From contig NC_083371.1 in NCBI RefSeq assembly GCF_029542785.1, forward strand, positions 124,001-188,000: a stretch of DNA of 64,000 nt. The letters run 5' to 3'. Positions 30,683 through 40,794 of the stretch are shown here, one piece after another. A program made the translations under genes and the position numbers. The number at the start of each line of letters is the position of its first letter. Position 1 is the first letter of the stretch. Below the pieces are notes generated by a model. It was not told the origin of the DNA and ran no database searches. It saw only the letters and a list, made by a program, of their open reading frames with translations. Source of the stretch: Malassezia japonica (Eukaryota; Basidiomycota; Malasseziomycetes; Malasseziales; Malasseziaceae).

Positions 30683-31043
30683 TCAGTACACATCCTTCTT
30701 GCGCGCAGTACGCACCACAGGGGTCTTGTCGAGCACGTCAACCTGGAAGAGGGGCACACCACTAAGGGCAATGGTCACCGCAACGGCGCCAGTGAAGCCC
30801 CAGAAAGCGAGCGAGGGCACCCACCTGTGCTGTGTTAGCTTCTATTCATCGAGCGTGCGAGACACATACTTGAACGCGTACTGGGCATTGCTAAGGTCAG
30901 CGACAGAAAACGTACAGAGTGTTGCCGAGGTGAGGCTGGAACGCAGGCTTCAAGAAACCGGCGCTGGGGGTCGCACGGAACGACGCACGAGGCGACGTGC
31001 GGAAGGCCGCGCGGGCAGCAAGCGAGGCACGGAAAGCAGACAT
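30683..31043 (-). CDS. QCR10-like small subunit of respiratory complex III
   Basis: Exons 30916..31043, 30870..30890 and 30683..30824 give 96 residues. Introns are 25 and 45 nt, and the middle exon is only 21 nt. The N-terminus (MSAFRASLAARAAFRTSPRA) is a textbook mitochondrial presequence. The remainder, YAFKWVPSLAFWGFTGAVAV then SGVPLFQVDVLDKTPVV, follows the QCR10 pattern: one membrane span with a W-G pair, then a G-P-F-Q..L.K.P segment. The family stabilises the Rieske protein and cytochrome c1 in the bc1 complex. The short length makes the family call moderately sure; the gene structure itself is well supported by frame. Confidence 0.7.
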
Positions 31044-31183
31044 GGCGAGTCGATGTACAAGCGGAGGAGCCGTCACGGTCGGCCTCGTTCCTTCGGCCGA
31101 GTGACCCGGAGAGGACCGGCGGGACGTGCTTATGCAAGCAGAAGAAGCTACCGCGCACGGGCGCTATGGAGGAGTGGGCGTGC

Positions 31184-32376
31184 TTACGCCTCGAGGTCCT
31201 GCTTCAGGACGAAGCGGTAGCGAATGTCACCCTTGGACACGCGCTCAATGGCCTTGGAGCAGTCCTTCATGTCCACGAGCTCGATCCAGGGCTCGATCTT
31301 CTTCTCGGCAGCGAGCTTGAGCATGCTCAACGCCTCGGTCTTGTTGCCGATGTGCGACGAGCCGAGCATGGCCGAGCGCATGGCGAGGTCCTGGACCTTG
31401 AGCTTGATCTCGTCCTCGGGCATACCGACGCAGATCAGGCGGCCCTCCACCTTGAGCGCGGCGACCATGCCGGGCAGGTCGACGGCCGACGAGGAGGCGG
31501 TGTTGATGATCAGGTCAAAGGGCTTGTTCAGGTACTTCTTCGACCACTCGGGATCCTCCTTGGTCGAGACGAACTCGCTCGCACCCATCTTCAGTGCGTC
31601 CTCCTTCTTGTTCGCCGAGTGCGAGATGGCGACGACCTCGGCACCCATGGCCTTGGCGAACATCACACCAAAGTGGCCGAGACCACCGATACCCACGATA
31701 CCGACGCGCATGCCGGGGCCGACCTTGTTGCGGTACAGCGGCGAGTAGAGCGTCAGACCAGCGCACAGCATGGGCGCGGCGTGCTCCGACTTGATGCCGT
31801 CCGGAAGGGGGAAGACAAACTGCTCGGGGGCACGGATGTTGGTCGAGTAACCACCCTGAGCGATGCTGCCGTCCGGCCAGATCGAGTTGTAGGTGTCGAC
31901 CATGTGGCCCTTGCCGTCACCAATGCAGTCTGGTGTTAGCGTGTGTCGTGCGACAGTACGTACAGTTCTCGTTGTCGTGCGTGCAGGGGTGGCAGTGCAT
32001 GCACGAGCCGACCTGCGCACCGACACCGACGCGGTCACCGACCTTGACGTCCTTGACGTTCTTGCCGACCTCTGTCGTGTGAGACGAAGAAATACGTACT
32101 GGTCACCTTGCCGACAATCTCGTGGCCGGGAATGACAGCGGGCACCTTGAGAGGGCCCCTGGCGTTAGCAGGCACAAAGGCAAAAATACATACCAGCCAC
32201 CCGAGACCGTGTGCAGGTCCGAGCCGCAGATACCACAGTGGGTAATGGCGACATCGATGTCGTCGTCGGCCGGCGCCTGCCATTAGCTTGATCATGTAAC
32301 GTACCTTCAGGTCGAAGTCAATGACCTTGAAGTCGGTCCAGTTCTTGGTGTCGTGAATAGCGTATCCCTTGGGCAT
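31184..32376 (-). CDS. Zinc-dependent medium-chain alcohol dehydrogenase, ADH6/ADH7 (cinnamyl alcohol) type
   Basis: Five exons (32305..32376, 32194..32276, 32100..32158, 31964..32071, 31184..31929) give 355 residues. Introns are 28, 35, 28 and 34 nt, all longer than the window's 22-nt class. The catalytic zinc site is HCGICGSDLHT and PGHEIVGKV; the structural zinc site is made of cysteines around CMHCHPCTHDNENYC, completed by splicing. The cofactor loop GIVGIGGLGHFGVMFAKAMG is followed by the ISHSANK segment typical of NADPH-using members. These enzymes reduce a broad range of aldehydes. Codon choice is strongly C/G-ending, as in highly expressed genes. Confidence 0.92.
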
Positions 32377-32529
32377 GATCTACGTTTGGGTGAAGAAGGA
32401 AGTGTCGGGCGACAGGTTCTATATGTAGGGGTCCGCCCGCACGCTCCACATGGCCCGCGCCACGTAGGGAAAGCGCACATGCGCACGGTGATGCTTTAGT
32501 CATCCGAACCAAACGCAGGGTTTGTGACG

Positions 32530-33250
32530 TCATGCCTTCGTAGTCACGCGCCGGCGGCGTCCATAGACCCTCGCGGCGCGCTGCGTAAAGGCCTCGATCA
32601 TATTCGCCGATAGTTTCTGGAACATTTGCCGGGTGAGCGCGGCATACAGCTGGTTCGCGAACGAAAAGTCCAGGGAGAACTTGACGCGCGTCTGCGGCGT
32701 GGTGCCGGCCGCAGGCAGCGCCTGGAAGCGCCAAGTGGTGCTGAGCGAGTTAAATAGAGCCGAGGGCTTGGCGCGTGCCTGCGTTAGTAGATCGACGTAC
32801 CGTTACATATTCACCGGGGCGCATGCTCACCTCGCTCACGTAGCTCTCCTGTACAGCAGAGAAACCGATCGCGAGCTCCGCATCCACGACCGACGTCGGG
32901 CGCTCTTTTTGGGTGCGCACGTCCGGCCGGCGCGTCGGGCCGAGGACGCGCGACGAGACGCAGTAGGGCACAAACTGGGAGTAGGAGTTGACATCAGCGA
33001 CGATCTCGTACAGCTCCTCTGCCGAGTACGGAAGGACGATCGTCTCTTCGTAGCTGTCGCCTTTTTGCCCACCGCCCAGAATCCCGTTGAGGTTCAAAAA
33101 GGTGCGTGGGGCGCCCGCAGCGAGCGCACGAGGGCTCCGCCGTACGACCTCGCGCAGTGCATGGGCTCCGTTGCTGGCGCGCAGCAGCGCCGGGCGGCTC
33201 GCCCGGGCAGTTGGCAGCTGGGCCACACGCAGCGCAGGCAGACCCCGCAT
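32530..33250 (-). CDS. COQ10: Coenzyme Q-binding START-domain protein COQ10
   Basis: Exons 32801..33250 and 32530..32778 around a 22-nt intron give 232 residues. The first ~45 residues are arginine/alanine-rich and lack acidic residues, a mitochondrial presequence. The START-like domain follows: ETIVLPYSAEELYEIVADVNSYSQFVPYC near residues 65-95, then VVDAELAIGFSAVQESYVSEV and, after splicing, FNSLSTTWRFQALP and VKFSLDFSFANQLYAAL. It binds ubiquinone in the inner membrane and supports its delivery to respiratory complexes. Unspliced, the protein would stop 13 codons into the intron frame. Confidence 0.93.
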
Positions 33251-33376
33251 CAGGTGGAAGCGAATCCTTCCGACGCGTCGCGGGGTACTTTTGCAAATTT
33301 ATATCCGGCCCAAGGCCAATTCGCGAAAATGGGAAATTTTTGGATTAACAGGCATCGTGCATAGGCGCTGGGGAGC

Positions 33377-34325
33377 ATGCCGCTGGATACCGACCGATAC
33401 CTCACCAAACAAGGATGGCAGGGGCACGGCAAGCCGCTGGACGGAGAGCAAGGCCGCGGACTTAAGAAGCCGCTCATTATCCCCCAGAAGCGCAACCTCG
33501 GTGGAATTGGCCAGAATCGCGACCGCGCCGTGGAGTGGTGGGACGATGTGTTTGCCGTACGTATCTATGCTAACATAGGCCGGTGCCAAAGCGCTTGCAA
33601 TCGGGCCTAGCAAGAAGCAAGAAACCGAGGAGCCCGTACCTCGCCGCTCACTGAGCACCGTCGCCAAGATGGAGCATGCGCGGCGGATGCTCATGCGTGG
33701 ATTCGTGCGCGGCGAGATTGTTGGTGATGAATCGCTCCTCAAAGAGCAGCACAAGAGCGCATATAATGGACAGAGCGCTACAAAGGCTACGGATGCCGTG
33801 CTAACCAAGGCGGGACTGTCAGGAGGAGGGAAGAAAGTCGAGAAGGAGGACGTGAAGGAGAAGAAAGGGGAGAAAGAGAGAAAGGAGAAGAAGGAGAAGA
33901 AGGAGAAGAAGGAGAAGAAGAAGGAGAAGGAAATAAAGGAAAAGAAGGAAAAGGAGGAGACGAAGGAAAAGGAGGAGAAGAAGGAAAAGAGCGAGAAGAA
34001 GGAGAAGAAGGAAAAGAAGGAGAAGAAGGAGAAGAAGGAGAAGAAGAAGGAGAAGAAGGAAAAGGAGGAGAAAAAAGAGAAAAAGGACAAGAGGGAAAAA
34101 GGCGACAACCAAGAAAAGAGCGACAAGCAGGCAAAGAGCGACACGAAGGACAAAAAGAAAAAGTCCGAGTCCAAGCCGGCCAAGTCTGAAAAGAAAAAGT
34201 CCTCTTCCTCCCAAACCGAACACACCCCCGCAGAGACTACCCTGCTCACGAAGCGCAAGTCCGCGCCCATGTCGAGTGATGCCCCCCTCTCGACCGATAC
34301 CCCCAAGCGGAAGCGCACCGCGTAG
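33377..34325 (+). CDS. TMA23: TMA23/GPATCH4-like nucleolar G-patch protein with long KKE repeats
   Basis: Exons 33377..33556 and 33579..34325 around a 22-nt intron ending in TAG give 308 residues. The N-terminus YLTKQGWQGHGKPLDGEQ, GLKKPLIIPQKRNLGGIG and WWDDVFA match the Tma23 family, where a short glycine-rich G-patch-like head precedes the conserved W-W-x-x-x-F motif. The C-terminal half is almost only Lys and Glu (KKEKKEK units, residues ~155-255). It ends with a Ser/Thr-rich basic tail, KRKRTA, usable as a nuclear signal. Family members act in small-subunit ribosome assembly. The coding strand of the repeats is nearly pure purine. Confidence 0.82.
33855..34087 (+). repeat. Homopurine low-complexity tract within TMA23
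   Basis: GAGAAGAAGGA-type repeats coding Lys/Glu. Uninterrupted purine runs extend over 33855-33933 (79 nt) and 33993-34087 (95 nt), with shorter runs between them broken by single pyrimidines. Slippage during replication is the likely origin, so length polymorphism between strains is expected. Confidence 0.85.
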
Positions 34326-34372
34326 CGCCGTAGCACACACCTCCACTTGGAATCTCCTGTTCCTTGGCTTGG

Positions 34373-35303
34373 ATGGGCGTCGCATGTCCTCGTACGGAGG
34401 ACTGCGTGCATCCCCTGCTCTCCAAGGACGCGCGTGAAGACATGGCGCCCAAGTCGGCTGACATGGAAGAGTCCACGACGCTCCTGCCCTCGGCATTTTC
34501 GCGCGTCTCGGCGGTGCTCACGTCGCAATGTGCGTGGGTGCAGACGCTGGCCAACCAAGCGCTGCAGCGCCTGGCCGTCAAGGCACTGTCGATGGGCCCC
34601 CTCCCCCGGCATATTGCCTTTATTATGGATGGAAACCGGCGCTGGTCGCGGGCGAATGGCGTGCGTGTGCCGGACGGGCACAAGATGGGTTTCGAGGCGC
34701 TGCGGCGCGTCCTCGAGCTATGCATGGCGCTTGAAGGGATCTATATGGTAACTGTCTATGCTTTTGCGATAGACAACTTTAAGCGCGACCGGGAGGAAGT
34801 GAGTGCGCTGATGGAGCTCGCCAAGACGCGGCTGCTGGAGCTCTATGACCATGGGTACGTTGCCTGACTTATGCAGCGAGGTTGTCTCTCGATACAAGGT
34901 GCGCGTGCGCATCGTCGGCCGGCGGCACCTCCTCCCCGGTGATGTCCAGGAAGCAGTGAACCGGCTTGAAGAGGCGACGAAGCACAATTCCGGCGCCATT
35001 CTCAACATCTGTATGCCCTATTCTGCCCAGGACGAGATCTGCACCGCGGTCAACACCTGCGTATCGCAGCAAGGAACCGTGACGCAAGAGAGCCTGGACG
35101 CTGCGCTGCTCGTGCCGACCGCCGTGCCGGTCGACCTGATGGTCCGCACGTCGAAAGTGAACCGCCTGAGCGACTTCCTCCTGTGGCAGTGCAACGAGCA
35201 GACACAGCTGCACTTTGTCGAGCAGTACTGGCCGCTGTTTGGCGCGCGCGAGCTGATCCCTATCCTATTACAATACCAACGCGAAAAGCTACTGGGAATC
35301 TAA
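34373..35303 (+). CDS. RER2: cis-Prenyltransferase (dehydrodolichyl diphosphate synthase, RER2/SRT1-like)
   Basis: Exons 34373..34854 and 34877..35303 around a 22-nt intron give 302 residues. The catalytic P-loop is [19 protein letters not shown] with Asp and Arg, followed by [47 protein letters not shown], and [19 protein letters not shown] near the C-terminus. The splice yields [18 protein letters not shown] in line with homologues. It makes the long polyprenyl chain used for dolichol in N-glycosylation. A later ATG (34442) could also serve. It ends without the RxG C-terminal motif that pairs with a Nus1-type partner in the higher enzyme, though it is close to the fungal homodimeric form. 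Confidence 0.92.
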
Positions 35304-35503
35304 TGTCGGAAGCACAATGACCGGCCCTCCTCGCAGAGCTCGGGCCAGTAAAGTGAAGGCAGTCCGTTGCTTTTGGCCATGCATGAAGGTCTTACGCTGT
35401 GGGATAGCAGCGCAATACCGATGAATAGGCCCACTGACACTGACGCACACGTCGCTCAATCGTAGGGGTGCATTCGTGCTGTACAAGATACGGTTATACT
35501 GTG

Positions 35504-36889
35504 TTAGTGCTCGGCGAGCAGGTTGCATTCCTCCTGCACGCTGACATTGTCGGGATGGCGCAGGCGGTCGACGACCACCTCGCGGAACGCGGCGAGCGTG
35601 CAGATCTCTGGGCGGCCGGGATAGTGCTTGCCCGGCGCGCTGCATCCCGGGACGACGAGCGGCTCGTCGCCGTAGCGGCACCGCACATAGGCGCCGTCGC
35701 CGCTCTCCTTCTCGAGCAGCTCCATGCTCAGCGCCGAGCCAAACGACGGCCACTTGCCGTTGAAGCATTCGAGGGTATGCAGGATTCCGACGAGCGTCGC
35801 GTCGTGGCCAAGGTATACACGCAGGCGGCTCGGATCGCGCTCGCCGAGGCGAATGCGGTGCGCAAAGCTGCCGTACAGCGACGCGAAAAAGTCGCCCGTC
35901 GCCAGGCGGCGGTACTGCAGCGCCTCTTGCTCGTTCTGGTTCGCAAAGCCCGCGAACCACTCGTGCACCACGGCCTCTTCCATGAGCCCCATGGCCTTTT
36001 CGTCGAGGAACGGCGCCGGGGCATCGATGCCGTGGGCCGCCGCGGCGCGCGCCGTGTCTACGAGGCCGCTCAGGCGCGGCTGGCCGTCGACGCGCGGTCC
36101 CTTTCCGTTGTTGTGCGGCGCGATGCTCTCGTCGAGCTGCGCGAGCTTGGGGTTGTACACGACCGCGGCCTCTTTTGCAAACGTGCGCATGAGCTGCGCG
36201 AGGCGGCCGCAGGTGCGGGGGTTGGGGAGCATATTTTCTTCGGTAATGTTGCGTATAAATACATGGGGCACAAGCGTTCCAGGCTGCCCCAGAAACGGGT
36301 CCATCAAACCGGTAATCACCTGGTCGAGGCTCTGCGCGGTGCGGCGCATATCGGTACTGCGGAAGTAGACCATCGCCTCGTCGCTCGCCGCGAGGCGCTC
36401 TGGCAAAAAGTGCAGCTTGTCGACGTACAGGCGCCGCATCGCGCGGCCGAGCTGGAGCATCGACATGCGCCCCAGGTCCGTCAGCTCACCCAGGAGGCAG
36501 TCGCCCGGCGCACCCGGCGCAGGCTCTGTCCCTGGGCACGCCACTTCGATCCTGCGCTGGATCATGGCCCTGGACGGCACGCCGTCTTTTTCGCCCTCGG
36601 CGAGGCGCAGCACCGCCTTGTCAAACTCGTGCGAGGTATGGCAAAAGTTCCAGCGCAGCGGGATCGGCGGCGTGGCCGTCTGCATCCGCGTACGCACCGG
36701 CGCGCGCTCGCCGTGCCGCAGGACAAAAATCACTTGCCGCAGCGCGACATCGGACGGAAGCGGCGTCCAGCCCAGCGTGTCCGACGCGCGCCCCCGCCCG
36801 TGCGGCAGCGTATCGCGCCCGAGGCGGCTCACGCCCGAGCCCCGCGGCGCGGCATCCGCCATGGCAGCAGCATCTTCCCCCAGGCTCAT
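35504..36889 (-). CDS. Histidine acid phosphatase (branch 2; ACP6-like)
   Basis: Single exon, 461 residues. The phosphorylated His lies in the motif FVLRHGERAPVRTR near residue 58; the second catalytic pair is GHDATLVGIL near residue 375, a His-Asp motif. Between them YFRSTDMRRTAQSLDQVI supplies the second arginine pocket. The N-terminus has no clear signal peptide, unlike secreted PHO5-type enzymes. That and the length bring it closer to the intracellular or mitochondrial lysophosphatidate phosphatase (ACP6) branch, a tentative choice. It lies tandem to, and 33 bp downstream of, the Vps3844-like gene. Confidence 0.84.
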   Translation of the reverse strand: MSLGEDAAAMADAAPRGSGVSRLGRDTLPHGRGRASDTLGWTPLPSDVALRQVIFVLRHGERAPVRTRMQTATPPIPLRWNFCHTSHEFDKAVLRLAEGEKDGVPSRAMIQRRIEVACPGTEPAPGAPGDCLLGELTDLGRMSMLQLGRAMRRLYVDKLHFLPERLAASDEAMVYFRSTDMRRTAQSLDQVITGLMDPFLGQPGTLVPHVFIRNITEENMLPNPRTCGRLAQLMRTFAKEAAVVYNPKLAQLDESIAPHNNGKGPRVDGQPRLSGLVDTARAAAAHGIDAPAPFLDEKAMGLMEEAVVHEWFAGFANQNEQEALQYRRLATGDFFASLYGSFAHRIRLGERDPSRLRVYLGHDATLVGILHTLECFNGKWPSFGSALSMELLEKESGDGAYVRCRYGDEPLVVPGCSAPGKHYPGRPEICTLAAFREVVVDRLRHPDNVSVQEECNLLAEH

Positions 36890-36922
36890 CCAAGCGTGAA
36901 GAAACCGGAAAAGCTGACTAAT

Positions 36923-38078
36923 CTACGAGGGCGGCGCAATGCTCGCGAGCGTCCCCGGCAGCGCCCGGCTGCCTTCGTTGTAGAGGAGGGCGACGGTGGC
37001 GACCACCGACACGAACAGCACAGCGACGGTGCTGCCGATGAGGAGCGTGAGCGACGATACGTCCTGCTTCTCGCATGCGGCGCCAGTCTGCGTTAGATAG
37101 AAGACGTACCCAGTACAAGGTGCGCTGTGCGCTCTTGGTCGGCGTGCAGGCGCACCGCCAGCACTTTTTCCCGCCCTTGCTCGTCTCGATGGGCGAGCCG
37201 TGTCCGGAGCACTTGACGGTCGCCCGCTCAAGCGACTCCTTGGACAGGTGGCACGCACCCGCGTCGGGCAGCGAGCCGTTGAGCGGCGCAACGACGCCGC
37301 CGAGCCGCGTCGTGGACGCGGCAAACGGCGCGAGGAGCGCCTCGCGCGTCTCGAGTCCGCGGCGCGCGTGGCCCTGCGATGCGGCGTGCACGAGCGCGAG
37401 CGGCGCGGCGCCCGCAAGCGCGCGCTGCGTCAGGCGCTCCATCACCGCCTGCAGCTGCGCCTTGGCCTCCTGGAAGACGTGCGACTTGGCGCCGTACTCG
37501 CTGCGGACATCCGCGAGGGCCGAGAGGCGCAGCTGGTACACCGCATCGAGGTTGATCGGCACGTTGGCGTCCGCGAGGCGGCGCAGCGCGCCGAGCTCGG
37601 CGTGGAAGCGTGTGAGGGCGTCGCCCGCGTGGTGCGCGGCGTCCTTGACGCCGTTCGTCACTGTCGCGTACAGCTCCGCGAGTGCGTCGTAGTTCGTGCC
37701 AGAGGCGCCGTGCGGCACGACGTGCGTCGCACGCAGCGACTCGCCAAACAGCGCCTCCTCGTCCTCGAGGCCGTGGAACGTGACCATGATACCGCCCTTG
37801 GCCGGGGAATCAAACAGGCTCGACGCGTCGTACAGCGCGCCGTCCTCGGGCAGGTGGTGCCACACCTCGGGCTGGGTGCGCTCCGCGCACGGCAGCGGGA
37901 GCGACTGCGCCTCCACGCCGAGGTGCTGCGACAGGACAATGTTGAGGTCCGGCAGGCTAATCTCTACAGGGTTCGCCGTAGGCACGATGCCCGTGTTGAG
38001 GTACAGCGTCGCCCGCGCAAGCGCCACAGCAGGCGCGACAAGCGCCCCGAGCGCATACGCCAGCCACGGCGTCGACAT
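36923..38078 (-). CDS. Vps3844-like secretory/vacuolar membrane protein (DUF3844 family)
   Basis: Exons 37110..38078 and 36923..37087 around a 22-nt intron give 377 residues. A signal peptide (MSTPWLAYALGALVAPAVALA) starts the protein; a longer start at 38102 is possible. A large lumenal part follows. The C-terminal module is diagnostic: CSGHGSPI, GGKKCWRCAC, then after splicing WTGAACEKQDVS, a membrane span (LLIGSTVAVLFVSVVATVALLY) and the tail YNEGSRALPG. The conserved cysteines form an EGF-like cap before the membrane. In yeasts related proteins work in the ER or vacuolar system; the exact role is not settled. Its start is 61 bp from the divergent carrier gene. Confidence 0.8.
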
Positions 38079-38139
38079 GGTACAGAGCGTACCCACCTCC
38101 ATCGACCCGCTTCGGCCGAACTCCACACCACGCTCCTAC

Positions 38140-39155
38140 ATGGAGCAGGACCGGGGGCGTGCGGGGCGCCTGAGCCGCGCGACGAAGGATGTGCTCTTTG
38201 GGTCGGTCGCAGGGATGATGAGCAAGGTGCTCGAGCACCCGTTTGATCTGATCAAGGTGCGTCTGCAGACGCAGCCGATGCATCCCAAGCCGCACTACGC
38301 CGGAGCGTATGACTGCTTTCGGCAGACGCTGCAGCACGAAGGCGTCCGGGGCCTCTTTCGCGGCGTCTCGATGCCGCTCGTGGGCGCGACGATGGAGAAT
38401 GCTGCGCTCTTTCTCACCTATAACCAGATCCAAGAGGGGCTCCGCAAGGCGCTCGGCGCGCCGCGCGATCAGCCGGCGCCGCTCTCGCAGCTGGCGATCG
38501 CCGCGGCGGGCGCAGGCGCCGTCGCAGGCTTTGTCCTGACGCCAGTCGAGCTGATCAAGTGCAAAATGCAGGTGCAGATGATGGCCGCGCGCCACGCATC
38601 GCACGCCGATGCGCCGATATCGGCGCCATCGCTCATTGCACGGACCGTGCGCGAGAGCGGCCTCCGTGGCCTCTGGCTCGGCTTCTCCGGCACGCTCCTG
38701 CGCGAGACGGGCGGCGGCGTGGCATGGTTCCTTGCGTTTGAGCTGTCTACACGCGAGCTACTGCGCCTGCACACGACGCGCCTGCACACGCAGGCGACCA
38801 AGGCGGATCTGAGCAGCCTCGAGCTGGCGCTGTGCGGCGCGCTCGCGGGGATCTGCTACAACGTGAGCCTGTTCCCCGCCGACTGTGTCAAGTCGACGAT
38901 GCAGACGGAGCGCGAGCTGCGCGCACAGACCCACGCGCACCTTCCTCCTACGGGCTTCTTTGCGACGCTCGCCAAAATCTACGAGACGCGCGGCCTGCGT
39001 GGTTTGTACGCCGGGGTAGGGATTACCTGCCTACGGAGCGCACCGAGTAGTGGTACGTCCTATTACTAACGCAGCATTGGTCTTGTACGTCACGCCCCTA
39101 ACCCAGCCTTGTGTACAACAAACTCGAGCAAGCGGCCGAGCGCTACGGCCTGTAG
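38140..39155 (+). CDS. ORT1: Mitochondrial carrier, ornithine/basic amino acid type (ORT1-like)
   Basis: Exons 38140..39052, 39075..39084 and 39107..39155 give 323 residues. The middle exon is 10 nt (CATTGGTCTT) between two 22-nt introns; removing both joins RSAPSSALVFLVYNKLEQ, the normal end of a carrier. Three tandem carrier repeats each show the P-x-D/E-x-x-K/R signature: HPFDLIKVRLQT, TPVELIKCKMQV and FPADCVKSTMQT. Spacing and the ETGGGVAWFLAFE segment fit the ornithine/arginine carriers of the inner membrane. The substrate is inferred by similarity. Confidence 0.88.
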
Positions 39156-39285
39156 ATAGAGCCGCTGTACGCAAATGCAATTTTACGTGTGACGTAGGCG
39201 TCACGCGATGCGCTGTCAGCGACCACGGACTTACCGGCCTTCTGCCCGTCATTCGCGCACGCGCCGTCGCCACGTGTCCGATCGG

Positions 39286-39290
39286 CCAAT
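39286..39290 (+). promoter_or_regulatory. CCAAT box upstream of the isocitrate dehydrogenase gene
   Basis: CCAAT in ATCGGCCAATCC, 42 bp before the start codon, with a CACGTG 10 bp further upstream (39271-39276). CCAAT is the target of the HAP complex, which controls respiratory and TCA-linked genes in fungi. Use here is inference. Confidence 0.45.
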
Positions 39291-39331
39291 CCTACAAAGA
39301 CGTCCGCGGCCAAAAAATAGGTTCTTTTACG

Positions 39332-40763
39332 ATGCCCCTTTGGCCCAGTGCACCGGTCATCACTGGCGTTCGCAACTCGATCCGTAACCCTTTCCGTACC
39401 GCTCGCACTTCCTTCTTCGCACTTCCCAAGCACGCGGAATTTTCTACCAGCATGTCCGCTTGTACGTACCCCGTCTGACCGTGCGCAGCCCAAAAGATTA
39501 AGGTTGCCAACCCCGTTGTCGAGCTCGACGGCGATGAGATGACGCGTATTATCTGGAAGAAGATCCGCGACGATGTACGTCGAGAAGCTAATGCAGCTCA
39601 TCCTCCCCTTCCTCGACGTGGACCTGAAGTACTATGACCTGAGCATCGAGAACCGTGACCAGACCGACGACAAGGTCACGGTCGAGGCCGCAGAGGCCAT
39701 CCAGAAGTACAAGGTCGGTGTCAAGTGCGCCACCATCACCCCCGACGAGGCGCGCGTGGAGGAGTTCAAGCTCAAGAAGATGTGGCTCTCGCCCAACGGC
39801 ACCATCCGCAACATCCTCGGCGGCACCGTTTTCCGCGAGCCCATCGTCCTTAACAAGATCCCCCGCCCGGTCCCTGGCTGGACTAAGCCCATCTGCATTG
39901 GCCGCCACGCGTTCGGCGACCAGTACCGCTGCCAGAACTTTGTGGTGCCCGACGCGGGCAAGCTCACGATCACCTTTACGCCCGAGAACGGCGGCGAGAA
40001 GATCGAGCACCACGTGTACGACTACCCCAAGGACGGCGGTGTGGCGATGGCCATGTACAACACCACCGAGTCGATCACCGGATTTGCGCACGCCTGCTTC
40101 AAGGTCGCGATCGAGAAGCAGATGCCCCTGTACCTCTCGACCAAGAACACGATCCTGAAGGCGTACGACGGCAAGTTCAAGGACATTTTCCAGGACCTCT
40201 ACGACAACAAATACAAGCCCGAGTTTGAGAAGCTCAAGATCTGGTACGAGCACCGCCTGATCGACGACATGGTCGCCCAGGCCATCAAGGGCGACGGTGG
40301 CTTCGTGTGGGCGTGCAAGAACTACGACGGTGACGTCGAGTCCGACATTGTCGCCCAGGGCTACGGCTCGCTGGGCATGATGACCTCGGAGCTGATCACC
40401 CCCGCCGGCGACCTCATCGAGAGCGAGGCTGCGCACGGCACCGTCACGCGCCACTACCGCGAGCACCAGAAGGGCAACGAGACGAGCACCAACTCTGTTG
40501 CCTCGATCTACGCCTGGACCCGTGGCCTGATCTTCCGCGGGAAGCTCGACGGCAACCAGGACCTGGTCGACTTTGCCCGCGCGCTCGAGGAGGCCTGCAC
40601 CGAGTCCATCGATAAGGATGGCGTGATGACCAAGGACCTCGCCTACTCGATCCACGGCAAGAACATGAAGCGCGAGCACTACGTGACCACGTTCGAGTTC
40701 CTGGACCACGTCAAGCAGCTCCTCCGGAACAAGCTCCACACCCAGGGCAAGACGCACCTCTAA
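39332..40763 (+). CDS. IDP1: NADP-dependent isocitrate dehydrogenase
   Basis: Exons 39332..39461, 39489..39574 and 39597..40763 (introns 27 and 22 nt) give 460 residues. The N-terminal ~42 residues are basic and hydroxylated ([18 protein letters not shown]), a mitochondrial presequence. A second in-frame ATG at 39452 would give [20 protein letters not shown], a cytosolic or peroxisomal-length form. Conserved segments: [31 protein letters not shown] across splice two, [17 protein letters not shown] (substrate Ser/Asn/Arg), [12 protein letters not shown] and [14 protein letters not shown]. It makes NADPH and 2-oxoglutarate. The exon 2/3 joint restores the family sequence exactly. Confidence 0.95.
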
Positions 40764-40794
40764 GTAGAAACCTTGGACATTCCCCTTTTCTAGA

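Noticed and set aside
39573..39596. Start of isocitrate dehydrogenase within [14 protein letters not shown]
   Set aside because: That start lies in the 22-nt intron 39575-39596. The spliced upstream exons supply the conserved GDEMTRIIW segment, without which the enzyme would lack its substrate site.
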